From NCBI RefSeq assembly GCF_018446385.1, contig NC_056001.1, positions 11,092,672 through 11,156,671 of the forward strand: DNA of 64,000 nucleotides, given 5' to 3'. The position numbers and the translations under genes were made by a program. This DNA is from Zingiber officinale. Lineage: Eukaryota; Streptophyta; Magnoliopsida; Zingiberales; Zingiberaceae. The notes under the pieces were generated by a model. The model worked only from the letters and a program-made list of their open reading frames with translations, searched no databases and was not told where the DNA came from. Positions 1 to 12,940 of the stretch are shown here, in pieces (position 1 is the first letter of the stretch; each line of letters opens with the position of its first letter).

Positions 1-2042
1 AGTGTATCTTTATAAGGTATTCTGAGATTTCTAAGGGATATATTTTTATTGGTGAGCGACAAGATGAAACCATCTCTGAAATATAGTCAAGAGATGCTAC
101 TTTTCTTAAAATTGAGTTCCTAACACGAGGTGAAATTGATAAGACAATTCCTTTATATGAGATAGAGGAGGAGGATTATGTTCTTTTATCAACAAATCAA
201 GAGAAGCCTGAATCTAGTCAACCTAATGGGAGTAATTTGCCACTGAATGAGTCAGTTGCTCAACAGTTTAACGTACGAAGAAGTAGTCGTCAGATTATTA
301 CTCGCAGAAGGTTTGATATTAAGAATGAGGCATTGATGATTCTCCCAGTTAACGATGAGGAACCTCGAACAGTTGAGGAAGCTTTGAGATGCTCAGTTAG
401 AAAAGAATGAAAAATTGCAATGGATGAAGAAATGGAGTCAATGAGAAAGAATCAAGTTTGGGAATTAGTTGATCTTCTTCCGGGCCGAAGGGCTATTGGG
501 AATAAGTGGATTCTCAAAATAAAGAGGAAAACAGATGGATCGATTAATCGATACAAGGCTCGATTAGTTACAAAAGGATATACCCAAATGGAGGGTATTG
601 ATTTTGAAGAGACATTCTCCCCAGTTGTAAAGTTTGTGTCAATACGTGTCATCGTAGCTATAGTAGCACAATTTGACATGGAATTACATCAGACGGATGG
701 AAAAACTGCTTTCCTTAATGGTAATTTTGACAAAGAAATCTATATGGTACAACCAGAAGGTTATGTTGCTGAAGGCCAAGAGAATAGAGTATGTAGACTT
801 AGGAAGTCTATATATATGGGCTAAAGCAAGCGTCAAGACAATGAAACATAAGATTTAATGAGGTCATTTTATCTAATGGTTTCGAAATGATCAATGAAGA
901 TCATTGTGTTTATCTAAGAAAAGAAAAAGAAAAGTTTGTCATTTTATCATTATATGTTGATGATATGTTAATAGCTGGAAGTGACATAAAGTGTGTGATA
1001 GAAGTCAAATCTTGACTTTCATCACAATTTGACATAATAGATATGGGAGAAGTAGAGTACATCTTAGGAGTAAAGATCATTAGAGATCGATCAAAAAGAC
1101 TTTTGGATTTGTCTCAAGAAGCTTATATCACTAAAATGCTACAACATTTCAATATGTCAGATTGAACAGACACCTATAGCGAGAGGTACTATTTGAGCAA
1201 AAGTATGTATCCCAAGACTCCTGAGGAAATAGCCGAAATGAAGAAAAAATCATATGCTAGTGCTATTGGTAGTTTAATGTACACTATGTTGTGTACTCAT
1301 CCTGATATAAGTTATAGTGTTGGCGTAGTTAGTCGTTTCCAGTCAAACCCAGGATCGAGACACTGGAAAGCGGTGAAGAGGATATTCAGATATCTCAAAG
1401 GAACAACAGATTATTGTCTCTGTTTCCAAGGATTAGATATTAGCCTAAGTGGCTGCACAGATGCAGATTGGGCAGGGGACCTTGATAACAGAAAATCCAT
1501 ATCTGGCTATATCTTCTTACTGAATGGTGGCACCATCTCATGGAACAGCAAGAAGCAGGCTTGTGTAGCCTTGTCGATAGTGGAGGCTGAGTATGTGACT
1601 TGTGCAGCTTCTGTGCAAGAGGTTGTCTGGCTAAGAAGGTTCCTGAAGCATCTGAAGATTGCTGAGGATAATGGAAGTCCTATTACAGTGTATTGTGACA
1701 GTCAAGCTGCAATAACTTTTTCTAAATATCCCAAATATCATAGCAAAGGCAAGCATATAGAAATTAAGTATAATTTTGAAAGATTGCTGAGGATAGTGGG
1801 AGTCCTGTTACAATGTACTGTGACAGTCAAGCTGCAATAATTTTTCTAAAGATCCCAAATATCACAGTAAAGGCAAGCATATAGAAATTAAGCATAGTTT
1901 TGTAAGGAATATTGTTGACAAGAAAAAGATAATTCTTGAGTACATCCCTACAAGAAATATGCTTGTTGATCCTTTTACTAAACCATTGACTAAAGAGTCA
2001 TTTCATGGACATGTGAAGCCTTTAGGACTTCGAAGAATGTAA
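1..2042 (+). pseudogene. Decayed Ty1/copia pol (integrase tail, reverse transcriptase, RNase H)
   Basis: In order, the sequence shows an integrase C-terminal tail with acidic linker, the copia RT start (NKWILKIKRKTDG near 505-540), the YVDD catalytic box at 953-964, and a copia RNase H with the DADWAG and SYASAIGSLMY blocks at 1193-1840. The reading is broken by stops at 84-86 and 408-410, by frame changes between 824 and 1193, and by a ~125-bp duplication near 1656-1905. The frame resumes to a stop at 2040-2042 after a typical copia C-terminus (VDPFTKPLTKESF). It cannot encode an active polyprotein. The 5' half lies outside the window. Family identity is from the motifs seen; the lineage within copia is not resolved. 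Confidence 0.93.
1656..1905 (+). repeat. ~125-bp tandem duplication inside copia RNase H
   Basis: The segment starting AGATTGCTGAGGATA at 1656 recurs at 1781, and both copies run through the CAGTCAAGCTGCAATAA block and the AAGGCAAGCATATAGAAATTAAG block. The copies differ by scattered substitutions and a one-base indel. The duplication sits inside the RNase H region (YCDSQAAI) and throws the frame, so the long reading frame ends at 1840 within the second copy. Confidence 0.9.
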
Positions 2043-3314
2043 CTTATTGTAAAGACATTTTGATAAATGAAAAGTGCCATGATCTATTCAGTGTATATGT
2101 CTTTGTTACATTCGAATAAAAGTCTAGATAAGCATGTTGGCAGATTTAGATTGGTCCATTCACATGGATAATCATCTCTATTTGTTAAGTACAAATAGAG
2201 GTAAGATCGTTGTTTATGGGACAACTTATGTAGCTGTGAATAGAGACATACTCGTAAGTTAAGGCCACCTTGATAATTGTGTCAAGATGAGATCATTTAT
2301 GTAATGATCAGAGTAAATGCACCCACCATTTACTAAATCTGCTTAAGGTCAGATTGGAATTCATATGTTGAATTCAAGATTAGACATTAAGTATATCTAG
2401 ATCGAAATCTATATGATGTTAAATTTTGAAAAAAACATGCACTCTTTTTAGTAAAGAGAATAACATCGTGCATGTAATTCATACCACATATGCTATGGCG
2501 ACAAGAAGGGTAGTAGGAGAATGTATCCCTACTTCTCTACTATGTGAGACCTTTGAGATTATAAATTAATCTCATTCTTATCTTAAGTGACTATTTAGCT
2601 ATCTACTTGAAGTTTTGATCAATGTCTGCTACTTTAACATGTTTCCTATTAGTTATGGATGATTCGGTCTATGGAGCATAATTAGGAAAGCGACTGATTA
2701 GAATGAATAGATTCTAGCTAAAAAGGAAGATTAAGATTAATTTACATCCGTGACATTTATCCACTGGTACCAGTTACATTTTTAGTTCAGTAAATAAAAT
2801 GTAATTATGAATAATATGTTTGATTGAAGATGCTGAACATGCTCTTGACATAATAGTCAATATGAGGGATTAGAGATGTTCATATTGATGTAAATAATTT
2901 AATCTAGGGTAAAGGCAAATTTTGATGTCTCTGATTCGTTTAGTGGAGCAGCTAAATAAGGTGTGACAATTTTCTTAGCAATTGAATACTCAGTGTGCTT
3001 GCTGTCACACGAACCATTTTCCTTAATGTATGGAATGGATGTTCTTATATGGTCTTTGTGACTAGTTAATTTATGCTTTGATCTTTGCGACTTGATCATC
3101 ATAAAGTCTTTGTGACTTATTTGGTCTGTGTGACTAATTAATTTTGCTCTGGTCTTCGTGATTTGATCGTCAAATAGTCTATATGACTTAATCGGTCTTT
3201 GTGAACAATTAATGTTTGGCTTTGGCATTGTGACATGATTATCTTGTAGTCTGTGACTGTCATGGTCTATATGACCAGATAATCTTTTTGAATTGACTTA
3301 GACGAGTGGGAGAT
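2043..3314 (+). mobile_element. Long 3' untranslated segment of the copia element, up to a polypurine tract
   Basis: No coding frame of retroelement type is seen in this 1.27-kb stretch between the pol stop and the presumed 3' LTR. It is AT-rich and ends in a purine-rich tract (GAGTGGGAGA, about 3306-3314) like the polypurine primer site of copia elements. The last 250 bp before it contain a degenerate tandem repeat, annotated separately. Assignment to the element is by position. Confidence 0.6.
3051..3285 (+). repeat. Degenerate ~71-bp tandem repeat, three copies and a partial
   Basis: Units begin with GGTCTNTGTGAC at 3051, 3123, 3194 and 3264, giving periods of 72, 71 and 70. Each unit contains sub-motifs of the type YTTYGTGAYTTGAT and a following AGTCTNTRTGACTTA, so there is also a half-unit periodicity. 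It lies just upstream of the polypurine tract of the copia element. Confidence 0.85.
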
Positions 3315-3750
3315 GTAGGACGTTGTATCAGTTGCAACGTTAGGAAGATGAAGGGGTGCCCATTCACCTTCATCTTCCTTCAATGAATGCTATCAAAGCA
3401 TCGATTTATATTCGATGTTTGCTTCCTATTTATAATGGTGTCCAAGAGCAATCGACAAGGGTAAGGGCGACGATGATAAGTGGGATAGTAAGCAAAAGAG
3501 AAACGTCCTGTGGTCGGGATTTGGTTCGTGAAGAATTCGAGGAGGTTCCAATCGGTGATCTTCTTGACGACAACAGCAGCGCCTTCATCGATAATTTTTT
3601 TGATTTCTTTTCGGGAGATCATTGTGAGTGCTTATAATTTTATTTTCTGTTTATTTCATGCATATAATATTAATAGGCAACAAGTTGGACGTCAATCATT
3701 AGTAAAAAATGCCAACATTTTGTTCATGGTGCAGCTTATGGATATGCATG
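3315..3750 (+). mobile_element. Probable 3' LTR of the copia element (right end not resolved)
   Basis: Begins TGTAGGACG immediately after the purine-rich tract, as expected for an LTR start. A TATA-like CTATTTATAATGG at 3427-3439 fits an LTR promoter. I could not find a convincing CA terminus or a target-site duplication, because the left LTR is outside the window. Short open frames here (for example 3356-3637) lack any domain and are not called genes. Confidence 0.5.
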
Positions 3751-4150
3751 TTTGAAATCCATGTTTATATGACTAGTCTATAATATTTAACAATATCGAG
3801 CACCTCGTACGCAACCATTATAATCAGGGCGGGCCCTGAAGGAGGGTGATATTGGGCGATGACCCTAGGTCTATAATTTGAGAGGGTCTATTTTTTTTTT
3901 TTTTAATATTATGTATTATAGATATGAAATTGGGGTCTTGAATAGTTGGATCCAAATTCATATTTTAGAATTTTTTGATATTATCTTTTACTTTTATTTT
4001 TTTAAACATGTAATTAGGACCTTGAGTAATTGGGGTTTAAATTTATTTTCAATTTTTTTTTACACCCCGGACCTCCTCTATATAAGGACCGAAGCTGATT
4101 GTAACTTATTTTTTTGGAATCTTGTTTGTCAACGTTCGCATGTTTTTCAG

Positions 4151-4348
4151 GTTTGCAACTTCTTAGTGGGGTTATATTTCTTGGAACTCGTCGACAAGTT
4201 CGGTGTGGGGCCTGTCTATGGAGCTTTTGGCGCGGTTTCCTTGATTTCGGCAATATTTGCAGCCTATTTCATAGTTGAAACAAAAGGACGCTCCCTGGAG
4301 GAAATAGAAATGTCAATGAATGCTAGATTACCAGCTAAAGATAAATGA
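4151..4348 (+). CDS. Last exon of a plastidic glucose transporter-like MFS protein
   Basis: A TTTTTCAG acceptor ends at 4150 and is followed in phase 0 by 65 codons and a TGA at 4346-4348. The peptide carries the last transmembrane helix of a sugar/H+ symporter and the family signature VETKGRSLEEIE close to the C-terminus. This resembles the probable plastidic glucose transporter 1 type (Arabidopsis At1g05030), an inner-envelope hexose transporter; that assignment is from memory of the family. Upstream exons are not in the window: the copia element occupies everything up to about 3.75 kb, so it either sits in an intron or has severed the gene. A reading frame continues 5' of the acceptor to 3878, but that part is AT-rich and not transporter-like. 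Confidence 0.72.
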   Translation, partial: VCNFLVGLYFLELVDKFGVGPVYGAFGAVSLISAIFAAYFIVETKGRSLEEIEMSMNARLPAKDK

Positions 4349-7133
4349 TCGAATCTAGTTTCGCTTATCCACTGAGCCAGCACGAGGAGTATCTGAATCC
4401 AAAACTGACAGCATTGTACGTATCGAATTTACTCCTGCCGACATTGTACAATAAATATTAGATGTAATTCTTGCTAGATTCTCAATTTTAGTCAATTGAT
4501 TCAATTCAATAATTCTTGTTTTTTGTTCAAATTGTTATGCATTAAAATCATGTGAATTGGCATAGCTTGCAAATTTAAATGGCATGGCTTACACATAATT
4601 AGACTTCTGTACTGTGTTCATTTGACACGACACCTAAACAAGCTGATCTGGCCACCATATCAGATCTGAGCATGATCTACTAACACCACTACTACCCTAG
4701 ACACGAAAAGATCATTAGTGGCCGCAGGGCTGGGCTGAATGGTTATTAAAGGGTAAAATTATTAAATCAAATAAGGCTCCATTTCGGATGAAATCGTGAG
4801 AAATACTTTTTAATGTGATGATTTACTCAATTTTTTAATTTACCTCTTTATAAATATAGGTTGGATTCATCGCGTGCGGTGTTTCGGATCCACGCATGAT
4901 TTTTTGACTGGCCCCTGCATTTTGCAAGTTGCAATCTCTCCAATTGGATCTCGTGATGCTAATAACGACTGTAAGTGAAACCATGACTTTATTATTTGGT
5001 AGATAAATAATAAAAAAAATGTGGCATGTCGAAGATAAAGGTGGAATAACATGTTGCCCTCACATGGAACCCACGCATTATTTGGCTATGGTGATTGGTG
5101 ACCATCGCGTCATTTCCCCACCACAGCCACTCACTTATTTAACATCAATTATATACATTTTTTTTAGCTTCAGATAACCATGTCACCTATAAAACATCAT
5201 TCTATTCTATGATACTTTACCTTTAGACTATAATAATTGATAAAACAATTATCTTAATAATTTTTAATTATTTTAATTGAATTATCTTAAAATCCTAATT
5301 CATTCAATTCAATTTGGCCTTGAATTCTAATTTTAAATTAGTTAAATAAATCGATTCCAAAAGCATTACCAATAATTAAGTGCCCCGGCTAGTGTAGTAA
5401 AAGTATACCAAGTTATTATTTAGATATTCATTGTTCAATTTTCACATAGTATTTATAGAGATTTTTTCACTAATTATGGTGCTCAACCATTAGATGCTGA
5501 CCTTCTAAATTATCTGATAGGGACAATTTTTTTTTAAAAAAATTATCTTAATAGTCAGAGAAATTTAAGTTTTTTTCATTAAATATGATGCTCAATTATT
5601 AGATATTGACCTTATTTGCTGTAAATGTTTTTCAATTTATCTTAATAGTCGGAGGATTATTTTTTTAATTGAGCCGGTTGCTCGGATTCGATGTTATATT
5701 ATTCATTATTTTTTTTATCAATAATTAAGACTAAAATACCTCATGTGTTCATGTCATGACACCTTGATGGGCTTATTTTTCAAAAATAATATATGATAAA
5801 AAATATATAATATAAAATAAATAGATTTTAGGATAATTGTAAAAATTATTTTGTATTTTTTTTTAAAAGAGGGAGACCATGGAAGATGCGGATATTCGGC
5901 GCAGACAATTTGCCAATTTTCTATGCTTTATTCATTGCCTTTTTTTTTCTTTAATAATTTGTCGTGGAATCAGACGGAACCATTTTTTACCAGAAAACGG
6001 AATCTTTTTTTTTAGCGAAAATAAATAAAGAACGGAATACCTAACTTTTTTATATTGATATCTAGGTGTTCCGATCCTTTTAATTTGAACCGATGCAGCC
6101 CCTATAAAATTTTTTCACCAATTATAAAAATAAATATGAAAGTATAAGTAGATGGGGTAAATTCGGTCTTGATTCAGAACCAGCAGTTTAAAACCTCTGA
6201 TTTGATAGTTTCAAGAGAGTAATTCTTAATTTTAATCGTTTTAGATGGTTATGATCCGAAACGTTGATTCACTGTTTGTGCACGGTTTATCATATTTTAA
6301 AATTAGTTATAAATTAATAAAATTACCTGTCGAATACTTATTAAGAATAATTATAAAGTGAAAAATATTAATCTTTTATTTTTTAAAAAAATTAAATCCA
6401 CTCCAAACCGAATGACAAAGCGTAAAGAATTTTTTTTATTTATTTTTCTTTAAAAGAATATTAAAGATTAATTTCTTCTTCCTAGGGCCTCTAATAAACG
6501 TTTACGATCCACACAATGAGTCAGTGGTCCTAATGATCTAAATATAAAAGTCTAAATGTTTAAAAGAAGAAGACGAATTAGGTCAGGTAATGGAGGATTT
6601 AACCATGATATCTTGTCTCCGAGAGTTTTCTTATATTTTCTTTTTTAATAAAAAGCGATTAACCTCATTTAAAAGGTGATTATTCTTACCTAAGCTCCTC
6701 TTACAGTCCATCCCTGTCCTCAGAATCATAATGTCGTGATAGGATATTCAAGTTGTCACCTAGATATTCATAATTTGAACTTTAATTATGACGTATTTAC
6801 AGGAATTTTTCCTTCAAATGAGAGACGTAATTAAAGGATGCTGGTCTTCTGAGCTGGTTGTCGCATGCATTTCCTGATTTATTCTAATTGTCGATGAGAA
6901 ACTTTTATGGGGTCAGGTCGATCACTCTAGGGATAGTCAATTAGACTAATTAGAATTATTATTTTTTTTCACAGTCCATCTTTAAATTATGCGAAGGAAG
7001 ATAAATAATAAAATTAATTTAAAAAATAATTTCGTAACAATACCCCATTAAAAGTTAATCTCAATTTTATTGTTATATATTTACTACTCTCTAATAAATT
7101 GGGTATTTGTGTAAATTTAGATTTCTAATCCTA
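4349..7133. other. AT-rich intergenic region without recognisable gene
   Basis: No domain-bearing frame on either strand. The only structure seen is a degenerate direct duplication: a block with ATGGTGCTCAACCATTAGATGCTGACCTT around 5475 is repeated around 5585, each copy ending in TTATCTTAATAGTC, period about 110. Runs of A/T are frequent. Nothing else supportable. Confidence 0.6.
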
Positions 7134-7346
7134 TGGTAAAAAGGTAAAATCGCTCGCCCCCAGTGCCCCGTCGTATATGATCCCAGGCCATCACCAGGGA
7201 GTTAAATCACGGCAATCGAGAGGACAAGTGATGGTGGGGTGAGTTGCACAGGATCCGGAGATTTACGTTTCGATAGTCTTACCATTCGATCCCACGATCT
7301 CATGTGACAAGTATACTATCATTTATCATCTTGAATGACCCGTGGG
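7134..7346 (-). mobile_element. tRNA-derived SINE-like copy upstream of the phosphatase gene
   Basis: Read on the minus strand it starts CCCCACGGGTCATTCAAGATG and ends GCGAGCGATTTTACC followed by T residues. The inner block (CCGTGATTTAACTCCCTGG) matches the copies at 9355-9605. The tRNA-like head (A box, then a GGGATCGAATGG B-box-like block) is degenerate but in the right order. It lies about 500 bp 5' of the phosphatase start and could contribute to its promoter. Confidence 0.6.
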
Positions 7347-7731
7347 GTCACCTAGATTTCTAATCCTGAATGCATAAAGAGTTGAAGGATTATTTACCAT
7401 ATGCCAGAGTACCTAACTTTAGACGTATACCCGCTGCTCCACCGTTCATTGCGACAGAACAATTTTGATAATATCAAATCATTGACAACTGAATAACAAT
7501 CCAACGACAGATGGAAAAGACATGTTTCTGATTCAAAGTAATTCCATAACGAGACAGCGAAATCGAAAGTTCGCCATTAAACTCAACATCTGACGTACAC
7601 TCACAAGTTTGTCACCTCTAGTCCTCCCCAACTGGACTATCATATTAATCCAATCTACACAGAGTTGCTCTGAATCCATTGTTAGTTTATCTCTCCATCT
7701 CCTTTTCCTTTCCACCTCCTCCCCACTTGAT

Positions 7732-7740
7732 TTTATAATC
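7732..7740 (+). promoter_or_regulatory. TATA-like element of the phosphatase gene
   Basis: TTTTATAATC lies about 115 bp upstream of the ATG at 7854 in a pyrimidine-rich region that also contains a short (CTTC)n microsatellite at about 7770-7790. Position is plausible for a core promoter; it is AT-poor around it, which makes the box stand out. No transcript evidence available. Confidence 0.35.
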
Positions 7741-7841
7741 CATTGCGCGCTGAGCCACTTCCAATTTTCTTCCTTCCTTCCTTCCTTACAAATACCCCCC
7801 TCGCGTTCCTTCGGCGAAGAACGGAAGAAGGAAGAGAGTAG

Positions 7842-8853
<1,012 letters not shown>

Positions 8854-9219
8854 ATGATGGACTACAGAGGGGCTAATTTCCCTTCGCAGCATCGGGTGCT
8901 CTGAATGAATCGAGTTAATGAATAATTGAGATATTAATTCGCTTGTTAGTTGCAGCATGGAGAGTAAGGAAGTTAGGGGCACCTTTTTTTTGGATGTCCT
9001 CGACAATTTTCTTCCCCAGCAAATTTAATGGAAGATGACTACTTTAGCTCATCAACGTTGTGTGACTGATCAGGAATGTGAATAAATGTAATTAAATGAC
9101 CTAAAATATAGCATTAAAAAAATAGGGTTTTTTTATGTAAAGAAACAAAGATTGAGGATGGATTTGAAAGAGAGAAAGAGAGAGAGAACAAAGAGTATTA
9201 TGAAATTATTCTGTTATTG
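8854..9219. other. 3' flank of the phosphatase gene
   Basis: Probable 3' UTR and spacer. It contains AATAAATG-type AT-rich stretches around 9080 and a short (GA)n run at about 9172-9187. No coding signal on either strand is convincing. Confidence 0.5.
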
Positions 9220-9770
9220 TTTACGGTAAAAAGGATAAATCATGGTGACCGACTAGTCCTGAGAATTAATCTTAAGATTTTTTAGGGTAATCAATCTATC
9301 ATTTATCAACTCAGCTATATTCGTTGGGACATTCTATTATGATTTATAGGGGCAAAGGTGAATACGCTTGCCCCCAGTACTTCCGTCAGTTCGTCCTAGG
9401 ATCAACATGGAGGAGGTAAATCATGGTGACTGAGAAGACCAGTGACATAGAGGAAATAAATCATAGTGACTAAGAAAGCAAGTGATAGGTGAGATGAGTT
9501 TTACATGGGTTGTAGGGATTTACACTCCGCTAGCTCTGAGAATTGACCCCTAGACCTTATGGGAGATCAACCTTGCCACTTACCATCTCAGCTAGCCCGT
9601 GAGGGCATTCTATTACGATTTACATGGTAAAAGATGACTACACTCGTCTACAGCACTCCGGCTAATCCATCATGCTGACTGAGAAGATAAGTGACAGATA
9701 GGATCAAATCTTCAGAATTGGTAGGCTATATATGGTAAGTATTAGACCTTACGTGGTAATTAACCCGTGG
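9220..9770 (-). mobile_element. Cluster of three related SINE-like copies (about 9220-9345, 9355-9605, 9625-9770)
   Basis: On the minus strand each copy starts with a CCACGGGC/CCCACGGG-type head, then a Pol III A-box-like TAGCTGAGATGG and a B-box-like GGGGTCAATTCTCAG, followed by CATGATTTACC and, in the best copy, a GGGGGCAAGCG end. The middle copy is the most complete (about 250 bp). The outer two carry internal deletions. All share the flank GGGCATTCTATTACGATTTAC on the plus strand, so the array may have grown by insertion into one another or by local duplication. The family resembles the copy at 7134-7346. Confidence 0.6.
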
Positions 9771-9772
9771 GC

Positions 9773-10549
9773 ATGTTACGATTTACGAATAAACGAAAAG
9801 GAGAGAGAGGGGGAGAGGGACTGAGGGAGGTCGCGAGGCAAAACCGTAAAGCCGTTTCGCCTTCCTCAAGCTCTAGCGTTGGCCGGCAACACGGACCGGA
9901 GTCTTCTGGTTTCGAATCTAAAGCTGATTCCGCTTACTCTTCATCGGAGGAAGAGGAAATAGAACAAGAGGAGGAGGTGGATCGCTGCCCCCCTTCTCCC
10001 AAGAAGATGGTTGTCGTCCCTGTTGCTCTAGAGTCTCCTCCGCCTTCAGCCGTCTCTTCCGTGGACGGCGAAGAAGACGGGTCCAGTAATCAAGAATTCG
10101 CTGAATGCGAGGCGAATAAACTGGAGCTGAAATTGCAACGCCGTTACTCCTCTGATCCTGATTCCTCCGGCAAGACGCCACCTCCCGCTCCAAACCCTCC
10201 TTCTGCTGTCTCCTCGACGAATGATGAAGACGACAGCAAAGACGAAGATGGTGAAGGAGACGGATCCAGTGGTGAACCCGATGACGGCGAGGCAATAAGA
10301 TGCTTCTCGTCTTTGGCTTCTTCACCACTGGATCCATCTTCTCCTCATCTGAATCCACAGTCCCATAACTCCCCAGATCTGAAATCCGCATCAACCATAT
10401 CAATGGGTAGTCCTCCAAATCCCTCTCCTTTGCGGATTCGATATTCCTCCCCCAAAAGGAAGCTAGCGTGCTGACATTGACGATTCTGAGAAGAATGACA
10501 ATCGCAATCGGAAGCGCTTCCAGAAATTGTGGGCTTTTGATGATGAAAT
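9773..10549 (+). pseudogene. Truncated GeBP/STOREKEEPER-like transcription factor gene
   Basis: The first ATG in the frame is at 9773; codons run to a stop at 10472-10474. The predicted protein is Ser/Glu/Pro-rich with PPSPKK blocks and ends SSPKRKLAC. A one-base shift near 10465-10472 restores a frame reading DIDDSEKNDNRNRKRFQKLW and then AFDDEIV, the start of the GeBP family DNA-binding domain. The domain stops at 10549, exactly where a copia LTR begins, so most of it is missing. The first codons (MLRFTNK) overlap the SINE-derived motif that flanks each upstream copy, so this ATG may not be the original start. GeBP proteins are nuclear regulators in cytokinin and leaf-development pathways; this copy is most likely dead. 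The 3' half was not found in the window. Confidence 0.75.
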
Positions 10550-12940
10550 TGTTGGTTGCTACTCGGAAAACCTATAGGTTCCACTGTACAAAAATTTTGT
10601 ACAAAGGTCTGAACCTTTTCCTAGCTACCATGTGTTCTTTTAAATTAAATTTTGGATCGCCTGCGGAACTTAACACGTTTGATCCAAAACTTAATCTATT
10701 TGTTCTTTTAGGTTTTGACTTGGATCTCCTGCGGAACTTAACACGTTCGACCCAAGTCTCCTTAAGTTATTAATTCCATTAAATATTAATTTCCATAAAA
10801 GGTTCCCAGTACTGACGTGGCGAGGCACATGGCCTTCTTGGATATGGGAGCAACCACCACCGACTAGACAAAACCTTTAATAGAAAGCTAATATTTAATT
10901 TCCTAAAATAACTTTAGGTTAACCAAAAAGAACAATCAAATCACAAGGAAAAGAAAGAAACAAAAGAACACAACTTCGAAAAACATATTCGAAATTCTAG
11001 AACGTAAGCCTCTTGTATTTGGTATTATTTCCATAAATAACTAGCATGATGCGGAAAAGGAAAAACTACTAGTTATACCTTCTAGAAAGACCTCTTGATC
11101 TTCTACCGTATTCCTCTTCTAACCTCGAACGTTGTGTGGGCAACGATCTTCCGAGACGAGAAACCACCAATCACCTTCTTCTCCTCCTAGCTAGGTTCGG
11201 CCAACAAAGAGGAAGCTTCACCAAGGAAGAAAATCAAAACACTAACCAAGCTCCAAGAGATGCTAGCTTTTTCTCCTTCTTCTTCTTCTTCTCCGAGTAG
11301 TATCCGGCCACCACAAGAGCTCCAAGGGAGAGGGAGAGGTTTGGCCACCACAAGAAGAAGAGAGGGAAAGGGTGTTGGCCGGCCACACCAAAGAATAAGA
11401 GAGGAAGAGAAATAATAAGGGTTATCCCATGAAGGCACCCTCACTCCTTCTTTTATATTCCTTGGCCTAGGCAAATTAGGAAATTTAATTACAATAAAAT
11501 TTCCTCAATTTCCTTGACATGATTTAATTTAGAAAAATAAAATAAATTTTTCAAATCAAACTTCAATGGCCGGCCACATCATTGGAGAACAAATTGGACA
11601 AGTTTTAATCAACAATTAAAACTTCCTAATTTGTTTCCGAAAATTTTAAAAAATAAAATTTCTCTTTAAAATCTCTTCATGGTTGATAAAAGGAAATTTC
11701 TATAATTTTAATTTTATCAACATGTGAATAATTTTAAAGAGAAAATAAAACATCTCCAATCTATAAATAAGGAAAGAGATCTAATCTCTTTCTTTAATCT
11801 TTTGTAGATCTTTTACAAGAGAGATATTTTATTTTTAATTCTCTTTAAATTATATCTTCCACATAATAATAAAAATTAAAATTAAATTTCTTTTAATTTA
11901 ATTTGGTCGCCCTACTAGCTTGGGTTCAAGCTAGGCCGGCCACCCAATCCTAGGGCGGCCCTAGCTTGTTCCCAAGCTAGCTTGGCCGGCCCCTAATGGG
12001 TGGGTATAGAAGGTGGGTATAGGAGGGTATAGAACTCTATAAATAAAAGGCTACAATAGGGACCGAGAGGAGGAATTGGTTTTGGTCTCCCGATAAAATT
12101 ACATCCCGTGTTCGCCCTTAACACACAACTTAATTTTATCAATGATAATTCATTCCACTAGAGAACTATCATCAACTACCGCACCAATCCCAAATTACAT
12201 TTTGGGCTCCTTCTTATTATGAGTGTGTTAGTCTCCGTGTTTAAGATATCGAATGTCCACCAATTAAGTGAGTTAACGACAACTCATTTAATTAATGTCT
12301 AAGTCCAAGAGTAGTACCACTCAACCTTATCGCCATGTCTGACTAAGTCCACCTGCAGGGTTTAACATGACAATCCTTATGAGCTCCTCTTGGGGCATTA
12401 TCAACCTAGTATCTCTAGGACACAGCTTCCTTCTATAATCAACAACACACACTATAAGTGATATCATTTCCCAATTTATCGGGCTTATTGATTCATCGAA
12501 CTAAATCTCACCCATTGATAAATTAAAGAAATAAATATCAAATATATGTGCTTGTTATTATATTAGGATTAAGAGCACACACTTCCATAATAACCGAGGT
12601 CTTTGTTCCTTTATAAAGTCAGTATAAAAGAAACGACCTCAAATGGTCCTACTCAATACACTCTGAGTGTACTAATGTAATTATATAGTCAAGATAAACT
12701 AATACCTAATTACACTACGACCTTTTAATGGTTTGTTCCTTTCCATTCTGGTCGTGAGCTACTGTTTATAATTTATAAGGTACTGATAACATCATCTTCT
12801 GTATGTGACACCACATACTATGTTATCTACAATATAAATTAAATGAACAACTACAAACAAATGTAGATAATTAGACCAAATGTGATTCTTTATTCATAAT
12901 GAATGTTTACAAAGCTTAGGCTTTCAAGATACACCCAACA
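10550..12940 (-). mobile_element. 2391-bp copia LTR (3' LTR, minus strand)
   Basis: The plus strand starts TGTTGG at 10550 and ends CCCAACA at 12940, giving a perfect TGTTGG/CCAACA inverted terminus. On the minus strand a purine tract (AGTGGGAGAT) directly precedes the LTR start, and copia RNase H precedes that, so this is the 3' LTR. A second, truncated member of the same LTR family lies on the plus strand from 37716. The LTR interrupts the GeBP-like gene at GAAAT; the matching duplication cannot be tested because the other end of the element is lost. A palindromic GTACAAAAATTTTGTAC lies near the LTR end (10586-10602). Confidence 0.9.

Noticed and set aside
3356-3637. 93-codon frame in the copia LTR region
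   Set aside because: Overlapped by frames on the other strand, lies in LTR sequence with a TATA-like box inside, and has no domain.
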